Shown here one piece after another: positions 57,480-64,000 of a DNA stretch of 64,000 nucleotides. Source of the DNA: Gambelia wislizenii (Eukaryota > Chordata > Lepidosauria > Squamata > Crotaphytidae); the NCBI GenBank assembly GCA_030847615.1, contig JAUMIR010000001.1, positions 179,943,001-180,007,000 of the forward strand. The letters are read 5' to 3'. Made by a program: the position numbers and the translations under genes. The notes under the pieces are model-generated. The model ran no database searches, had not been told where the DNA came from, and was given only the letters and a program-made list of their open reading frames with translations. The stretch's first letter is position 1. Each line of letters begins with the position of its first letter.

Positions 57480-57944
57480 TGGAGCCATTGAGAAGCTGGA
57501 ATGTGTCCAGAGGAAGTCTGCCAAAATGGTGGCAGGACTGGAAGCTATGCTCCATGCGGAGCAGCTTAGGGAGCTGGGCATGTTTAGTCTGGAGAAGAGA
57601 AGGTTGAGAGGTGACATGATAGCTATGTTTAAATATTTGAAGGGATGTCATCCTGAGGATAGGGCAAGCTTGTTTTCTGCTGCTCCAGAGACTAGGACAC
57701 AGAGCAATGGGTTCAACCTACAGGAAAAGAGATTCACCTAAACATTCGGAAGAACTTCCTGACAGTAAGAGCTGTTTGGCAGTGGAATGCACTGCCTTGT
57801 AGTGTGGTGGAGTCTCCTTCTTTGGAGGTTTTTAAACAGAGCCTAGATGGCCATCTGTTGGGAATGATTTGATTGTTTATTCCTGCATGGCAGGGGGTTG
57901 GACTGGATGGCCCTTGTGGTCTCTTCCAAATCTATGGTCCTATA
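57480..57944 (+). mobile_element. CR1 3' portion
   Basis: The plus strand encodes 'KLECVQRKSAKMVAGLEAML', '[20 protein letters not shown]' and '[20 protein letters not shown]', then after a stop near 57,740 the last block near 57,760-57,870. It ends GGTTGGACTGGATGGCCCTT with TCTATGGTCCTAT as a degenerate octamer tail. It reaches about 50 codons further 5' than the other CR1 copies and lacks a foldback. Confidence 0.93.
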
Positions 57945-60333
57945 TTTAACTCTCAGATGCAATTGAATGAAACTCCAAGCAGTTCTCGTGAAAAGAGCCA
58001 AGGTTGTTCTGTTCATCTTGTCAGAGAACTGTTCCCTTGGAAAGAACCAGGGCTGTTCTTTTTACCTCATCAGAGAACGAAAGGGTGGGGTGGAGAGAGA
58101 GAGACAGAGTTTTTAAAAGTTACTCTTTGGATTAATGGTGGGACTGCAAGGAATAATTGCAAAATCTCATTCTCAATGAGAGTGGCTGTCTTGACACAAT
58201 GAGACAACTTGCCAAAAAATTGCCAGTTCAATTAGAGTTCTCACTTCCAGTGTGAGAAAGAAAATAGAGTCCTTTGCACACACTGGATCCCCCACTTTAT
58301 GAAGCACCCTCCTTCCCAGTAGGATGGGCTGATTGTTCAAAAGACATGAGGAACAAATCTGATGGTTCTAAATTTTAGCAGACTGGGAAACAACACTTTA
58401 AGCTTTTCAGTTTGCTCAATTTGCACAAGAAAGCTTTCTGTTTTGAGAATGACAGAAACCATCTCACCCACCTCACAGACAAAAAGTGTGTGTGGGGGAT
58501 AGTTTCTCATTTCTTGCAGGCAAGAATAAGACAAGTAAGGTTTTACTAGTCTTGTTACCAGGGGAATTGGGGGCATTGTAGTCTCTATAAGTAACTTTTC
58601 CAAGCTCTTGAAAAACAGGAGTTTAATGCAGCCATAACCATGTGGAAAAGGATGTCATGCATAGCACTTTGATATATATTTGTGTTCACATTGCAACATG
58701 AAAAGGCAGCCTGGGGTGTGACTCTGCTGCACTGCTGCTTATGAGAATACTGCCTCTGCAGTGTGTGGTGTGTGGTGGATTGGAGGGTCTGATTATTGTA
58801 ACTGTGTGGTTTCCTTCATGTGGAATGAAAATCTGTGGATATGCTCTCTTTTTTCCTTGTACAGTAGAGAGAGGGGCATGAAGCAGGAGGTGCAATTTTC
58901 TGCATGGCATCCTGTCCAAAAAAAAAAAAAAAAAATGGTGCCCTGAACAGGATGGAGATTGTTTAAACAAATGGCTCTGATAATAAAAGCTGAGGCTTTA
59001 TGGACACAAAAATGAAGGGATTTTAAAGAACCACTAAACTGTGGGTTTTGGTGATCCTGCTTTTCTCTATTTTAAAAACTGGATTCAAACAGTCATGGAT
59101 ATTAAATTCCACTATAAGAATATGCAATGGGATGCAGATGGCATTACTATATGATTGCTGTGTGTGAAATTACCTACTGCATGTCAAATGTATCTGTAGT
59201 CTAAAAACAATCGTGTTAAAGTTTCTTTTTGCATGTATATGCAATTCATTTCTCTTTATTAGATGGAGGAAATTGTTATTCCTTTTTAACATTCCTAGCA
59301 GATATGTTGCATCAATGCAGTTATTACAGTGAGAAATTCAATCTGCTTTATACAGATTCAAAAGAATGGTTCATTTCCAAGCACAGTGTCCATCAAATTA
59401 TGCTGCACAGTCTCAATTGGAACACTTGGTGAGGGGAAAAATATTTCAGTATCACGTGACTACTGTAATAAGATCCCTAGGACAACAACATCATCTCTCC
59501 CCCAACACCAATTGTGTACGGGAGACTTTGCACGGGAAAGTGAAATGTTATATCCCTATATCTTAAGATATTTTCTATTTTGTTTTATTTATCAATCTGT
59601 TGGAAAATTAATGAATGTCTTGTTCTATGTGACAATATACTGCTGCATTCTAATGATTGGATTCAGACTTGCCTTGCATAGTTGGAAAACCCTTTATCTG
59701 AATTGCACTGAATTTACTGCTGTGTTCCCAAATAGTAGTCTATCTGCATTCTGTGTGAGACTGGTGGTGTCTAATGGTTTTGTTGCTCAGATCTAAAAAA
59801 GGAGTTGTAGTTTTTTTAAATGTTTACAGAGAAATATTTTACACTTACCTATTGTATTGAATGCATAAGTACTTATAGGAAAAGGAGGAAAAATCCCAAG
59901 AACATAAAAGCTGTTAATAATTCAAAGATATCCAAACCAATCCATTCTTTATTATGCAATCACAGTCCATTAAAACACAAGATTTCAAGATGCCAAGAAA
60001 GAGGTAAACTAGTTGCCTTTTGTGAAACTTCCCTAGCAAATATCATATAACTGGACAGATTGTATAAAGCGACAGAATTTAGTTACAGAAGAGAATACTT
60101 AATTTCACTTATGCACATGTAGCACAACTTCATCATTTAGACTTCCAAAAATCTGTCATATTGCAGTTTAAAATTAGTGTTTTGTAAGAAAATAGTACCT
60201 CCTTTATTTCTATGTATATGAGTGGGGGGGAAAGGTTGTAACATACTTGGGAGTAAGGCTCATTATACTGACTTGGGCTTGTCTGTAAGTAGACATCAAC
60301 AAAACAGTGGCCCATTAGAAAAACAAGAGAAAA
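57945..60333. other. Unannotated spacer
   Basis: A poly(A) run lies at about 58,918-58,935. The frame of 155 codons at 59,329-59,796 has no recognisable domain. No named repeat was found. Confidence 0.5.
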
Positions 60334-60341
60334 CTCCAGAC

Positions 60342-60690
60342 CGATGGTTCTTAACCTGTGGTCCATGGACCCCCAGGGAGCCGCAATGTCCTCAGAGGCA
60401 GTCTGTGAAGGCTTGAAGGCTGCTCAGCCCATGTGACAGAAGCCAAGGCAAAGGCTGGTTGGCTTGGCCTTTGCATTGCCATTTAATCCACTCTAGTCAC
60501 AAATTTGCAGTAAGAAGCGGGAGAAAAGTCTTCCTTCCCCTCCAGTGCCTCTGAGGGAAGGGTTAATGGATGATGTAATTGCATTCTTGTTGTTGTTAGG
60601 ATTTTAAATCTTGAGTGAAGTCTTGGAGGTCTACAGCAACACAAGATATTTAAAAGGGGTTCCTGGTAAAGAAAATATTAAGAGCCACTG
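60342..60690. mobile_element. hAT-Charlie-type MITE
   Basis: CGATGGTTCTTAACCTGTGG at the left (a changed CAGTGGTTCTTAACC) pairs with the inverted right end CAGTGGCTCTTAATATTTTC. The flanks CTCCAGAC (60,334-60,341) and CTCTAGAC (60,691-60,698) match at 7 of 8 bases, the 8-bp duplication expected of hAT. The right part has GTCTTGGAGGTCTACAG and GGGTTCCTGGTAAAG typical of such elements. 349 bp, no transposase. Confidence 0.9.
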
Positions 60691-60743
60691 CTCTAGACTG
60701 CTTGGTATGAGTTACATGTGAATCAGAACTATGCAGTGCTCCA

Positions 60744-60744
<1 letters not shown>

Positions 60745-60778
<34 letters not shown>

Positions 60779-60780
60779 TA
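60745..60780. repeat. (AAT)n tail of the L2-like LINE
   Basis: About eleven AAT units abut the element's 3' end. The same kind of run abuts the L2 3' ends at 15.07 and 42.61 kb, so it is the LINE's own 3' repeat (ATT on the element's strand) and not an unrelated microsatellite. Confidence 0.9.
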
Positions 60781-61010
60781 TTTATACCCCGCCCCTCTGT
60801 TAAAACAATCGAGGCGGCTTACAAAAATTAAAATACAATACAGATAAAATCCCCAAACACCCCCCACCCCACCCTCCCCCATAAAAAAATATTAAACAAT
60901 TATAAATTAAAACCAACTGATATAAAATCACAATTAAAAACAATAAATACTATAAAATACTATAAATAGCCAGTGTACTAAAAGAAGCCAGGATCTCCTG
61001 AGGCCGGGAT

Positions 61011-62633
61011 CTAATTAGGAAAGGCCTGCCGAAAGAGATCCGTCTTTAGTTCTTTTTTAAAGCTACTCAGGGTTGTTATCTGACGGATCTTGTTCGACAG
61101 GTCATTCCACAATTTGGGGGCGATTACCGAAAAGGCCCTCTGGGAGGTTGCAGACAGCCTAGATTTTTGTGGCTGAAGCAAATTCCTCCCAGAGGACCGG
61201 AGTGTGCAGGGAGGATTGTATGGGAGGAGGCGGTTCCGGAGATAAGTTGGACCCAAGCCATTTAGGGCTTTAAAGGTAATAACCAACACCTTATACTGGG
61301 CCCGGAAACTGATAGGCAGCCAGTGGAGAGATCTTAACACTGGAGTTATATGGTCTCTCCGAGATGTTCCTGAGACCACCCTGGCTGCCATATTTTGTAC
61401 CGACTGAAGTTTCTGGACCAAGCATTAGGGCAGCCCCATGTAGAGCGCATTGCAGAAATCTAGACGAGAGGTTACCAGCGCGTGCACCACAGTCTCGAGG
61501 TCCTTTACTTCCAGGAAATGGCGCAGCTGGCGTATCAGCCGAAGCTGATAACAGGCGCTCCTGACTGTCGCATTCACCTGACTCGTCATCTGAAGCGATG
61601 AATCAAGGAGCACCCCCAGACTGCGAACACAGTCCTTAACGGAGAGCGTGACCCCATCCAGGACTGGAGGTTGCAACCCAACTCCTGGTTTTGGGGCCGC
61701 TACAGTGAGCACCTCCGTTTTGTCTGGATTTAATCTCAATCTGTTTTTCCTCATAAAGCCCATTACTGCTTTAAGACAGTCATTAAGAGGAGAGACACCA
61801 TTGGAATTCGAGGCCGACGATTGGGACAAGGAGAAATAGATCTGGGTGTCATCAGCGTACTGATAACACCCAGCCCCATGAGCTGGGTGAGATTAACTCT
61901 GAATAATCTCACCCAGCAGCTTCATATGGATGTTAAACAGCATCGGGGACAGGATGGCACCCTGCGGAACGCCACAAGTAAGCTCCTTTCTGCTGGAGCA
62001 ACTGTCCCTGAGCAACACCCTCTGGGACCTGCCCGAGAGGAAGGACTGGAACCACTGGAGCGCAGTGCCTCCGATTCCTAACCCTCTCAGGCGATCCAAG
62101 AGGATGCTATGATCTATCGTATCGAAAGCCGCTGAGATGTCCAAAAGCACCAACAGGGTCACGCTACCCCTGTCGATGCTTAGACGCAGGTCGTCGGTTA
62201 AGGCAACCATGGCAGTCTCAACTCCAAATCCTGTCCTAAAGCCAGTTTGAAATGGGTCTAGATAATCGGTTTCATCCAAGACCACTTGGAGTTGAAGCGC
62301 AACTGCCCTCTCAATCACTTTGCTCAAGAATGGTAACATAGAAACCGGCCTATAGTTATACATGTCCAGGGGGTCTAGGGAAGGTTTTTTCAGGAGCGGC
62401 CTAACCGCTGCTTCCTTTAAACAAGATGGAACAAACCCTTCTCTGAGGGATGCATTGATGATGTCCTTAAAGAACACCATCAAGGCAGTCCCCCCCTGAA
62501 TGGCCAGCCATGAAGGGCAAGGATCGAGCGGGCAGGTCGTCTTCTTCACCCTACGAAGTAGCTTGTCCACATCCTCTGTACTCATGGATTGAAATTCATC
62601 CAGTAAACTTACATCAACGGAGTTGCTGGACAC
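61011..62633 (-). pseudogene. L2-like LINE reverse transcriptase and post-RT domain
   Basis: One reading frame runs from 62,633 to 61,011, broken only by TAA at 61,893-61,895 and TAA at 61,425-61,427. RT landmarks in order: 'NYRPVSMLPFLSKVIER' (residues 93-109), 'LVLLDISAAFDTIDH' (161-175, motif A), 'TCGVPQGAILSPMLF' (219-233, motif B), YADD codons at 61,848-61,859 (motif C) and 'RLNPDKTEVL' near 61,740-61,710. The post-RT part ends with 'LSSFKKELKTDLFRQAF'. The first stop falls between motifs B and C and separates them. All catalytic residues remain, so the copy was active recently on an evolutionary scale. Confidence 0.93.
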
Positions 62634-62639
62634 TCGTCA

Positions 62640-63253
62640 ATTGTTTCTGTCAAATTACTGGCATCTAAGTCGGCTCTTATCCAAGAGATTTTATCGGCAA
62701 AGAAATTGTTAAACGCGTCACAGCAGGCTGTTGTTGGGTTAAGCAACGGGTTCTGCGCAGGAATAACCTGCATCAACTCCCTTACCACCCTAAACAGCTC
62801 TACTGGACGGGACTCTGCAGACGCAATACGTGCAGAGGAGAAGGGTCTCTGCGCTGCACGTAGTGCCTCTCGATAGGACCAAAGAAAGTTCCTATGACGA
62901 GTCCTGTTGGATAAGAGTCGAGTTTTCTGCCAGTTGCGCTCTAGTCATTGTCCAACCCGCTTCATTTTCCTAAACTCTGTTGTATACCATTGCTTACGGT
63001 TTGGAACGGGTTGGAAAGGACGCTTGGGAGCGATCGTGTCAATAGCCTTGGTAAGGTCGGTGTTCCAGGTATTAACCAAAGCTTCGAGAGGGTCGCCGGC
63101 GTTACCAACCATTAAACCCTCCAAGGCTTTCTGGAATCCTCTTGGTTCCATTAGCCTTCGAGGGCGGACCATTTTAATGGGTCCACCACCCCCGGTGGGG
63201 CGGGAAGAGACTCTTAGTTCAGTCTTGACCAAGAAATGATCCATCCATGACAA
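62640..63253 (-). pseudogene. L2-like LINE endonuclease-RT linker
   Basis: The frame from 63,253 to 62,945 ('APKRPFQPVPNRKQWYTTEF' near its end) stops at 62,945-62,947. Downstream translation in other frames gives 'SYREALRAAQRPFSSARIAS' (about 62,878-62,820), 'VELFRVVRELMQVIP' and 'FFADKISWIRADLDASNLTE', the linker that leads into the RT. It has a structural role only and is less conserved than its neighbours; at least two phase changes separate it from them. Confidence 0.75.
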
Positions 63254-63277
63254 TGCGGTGGTTTTTATAACCTCCGC

Positions 63278-63971
63278 CTACGGATATTCCTGCTCCGTAC
63301 TAAAGACTGCATTGAGGGTATGACCCGCACAATGTGTGGGCCCGACGACCATTTGGGATAGGCCCATGTTTGTCATGGTTTCCATGAACTCCCGAGCTGC
63401 ACCAGTCAGATTTGTCAAGCTGGTCTCGAGTGGAATGTTGAAGTCGCCCAGCACTAAAAGTCTGGGCGACTCCAACAGCAACTCTGAGACCAGCTGTGTC
63501 AGCTCGGTTAGGGAGTCTGCTAGACAACGGGGTGGTCGGTATACTAGCAGAATCCCCAAACTATCCCTGGTCCTCAGGCTAAGGTACATACACTCAAAGT
63601 GGACTGTGTTTCGGACAGGTATCCTGGTCAAGGTCAGATTGTTCTTATAAACCAGAGCCACCCCGACCCCCCCCACTTCCCCTCACCTGCTCACTGACAG
63701 AATACCCGGCTGGGAGGGCCTGTGCCCAGGTGACAGCGCTATCCTCTCCCTGCCAGGTTTCTGTGAAGCAAGCCAGGTCGGCATCCTCATCCAAGAGTAG
63801 ATCGTATATAATATGAGTTTTATTCTTAACCGACCTGGCATTGCAGAAGAGCAAAGTAAGGTTCTGTGGAATGGTTGGTACGCTCTCCAATCCATTCCGG
63901 GAAACAGGGTGAACTGAAGGTGGGATAGCTAACAAACAGCGATCCCGCCTTCTTTTGTAACATCTGTTCAC
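63278..63971 (-). pseudogene. L2-like LINE endonuclease domain
   Basis: The domain nicks target DNA for target-primed reverse transcription. The N-terminal piece (63,645-63,971) holds 'LLFCNARSVKNK' (Asn of motif I, residues 40-51) and 'CFTETW' (catalytic Glu, residue 71). The second piece (63,278-63,676) holds 'LLVYRPP' (residues 43-49) and 'LVLGDFNI' (Asp and Asn, 74-81), then 'GHTLNAVFS' where relatives keep a D-x-V-F-like motif. The two pieces are out of phase at the G-run 63,665-63,672, probably a one-base length change. A stop at 63,278 precedes the linker. The true start may lie beyond the window. Confidence 0.9.
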
Positions 63972-64000
63972 TCTGTTCCGACCATATCTCCCTTTCCCCA

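Larger units (their letters stand above)
60745..64000 (-). mobile_element. L2-like LINE, long and lightly damaged, runs off the window
   Basis: The element is read from the right edge leftward: AP-type endonuclease (about 63,971-63,278), linker (63,253-62,640), RT (62,633-61,430), post-RT domain (61,421-61,011), 3' UTR (61,010-60,800), then the 3' end GGGGCGGGGTATAAATAA and an ATT-repeat tail at 60,778-60,745. At least 3.25 kb survives and the 5' end lies beyond base 64,000. Visible lesions are few: one G-run indel, one frameshift near 62,636, two in-frame stops and some uncertain linker breaks. CpG sites are still frequent. This is by far the youngest LINE in the window. Confidence 0.93.

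Noticed and set aside
59329..59796. 155-codon frame resembling a membrane protein because of hydrophobic stretches
   Set aside because: Hydrophobic runs arise from T-rich DNA; no family similarity or splice context was recognised.

Overview
The window reads as non-coding nuclear DNA from a squamate reptile, most likely a lizard. I found no host protein-coding gene, rRNA, tRNA gene or CRISPR array. The taxonomic reading rests on the repeat mix: CR1 3' ends with the ATTCTATG-type octamer tail, L2-like LINEs with the pyrimidine-rich 'ATACCCCGCCCC' 3' end, a BovB/RTE element, a tRNA-headed SINE with a BovB-like tail, hAT copies, and many short inverted-repeat DNA elements with 3-bp target duplications. 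Species level cannot be fixed from this sequence. AT-rich, low-complexity spacer fills the space between repeats.

Layout. 0-12 kb: a Tigger-like element, a CR1 copy with a snap-back 5' end (4.9-5.5 kb), an old reverse-strand CR1 (8.2-9.0 kb), arrays built on a TTTTGCACAGAAAA-like motif, and a 537-bp LINE fragment with a perfect 12-bp target duplication (11.3-11.8 kb). 12-20 kb: a GC-rich non-autonomous DNA element (12.7-13.8 kb), an L2 tail, and a hAT-like element filled by a ~99-bp GC-rich minisatellite (16.6-18.5 kb). 20-31 kb: an LTR-like repeat, L2 relics, and a BovB copy (27.2-30.1 kb) whose 5' part is inverted against its 3' part and carries a later MITE. 31-52 kb: several MITE families, two more LTR-like repeats, a GC-rich element at 42.8-43.95 kb, and an element-in-element nest at 49.9-51.4 kb. 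52-64 kb: a SINE, a 5'-truncated LINE with an RT domain and a C-terminal zinc finger, a second copy of the nested element, a CR1 3' part, a Charlie-type hAT MITE with near-perfect 8-bp duplications, and a long, lightly damaged L2-like LINE that runs off the right edge.

The strongest unusual signals are structural: a BovB insertion with the geometry of twin priming, a CR1 that begins with a 107-nt foldback, a tandem array inside a hAT element, and a group of related MITEs sharing TTATCAGA-like or GTTTACA-like termini with 3-bp (mostly TAA/TTA/CAA/CTA/ATA/ACA) duplications, which suggests PIF/Harbinger-type mobilisation without any transposase gene in the window. I see no convincing undescribed cellular system; the novelty here concerns transposable-element biology.
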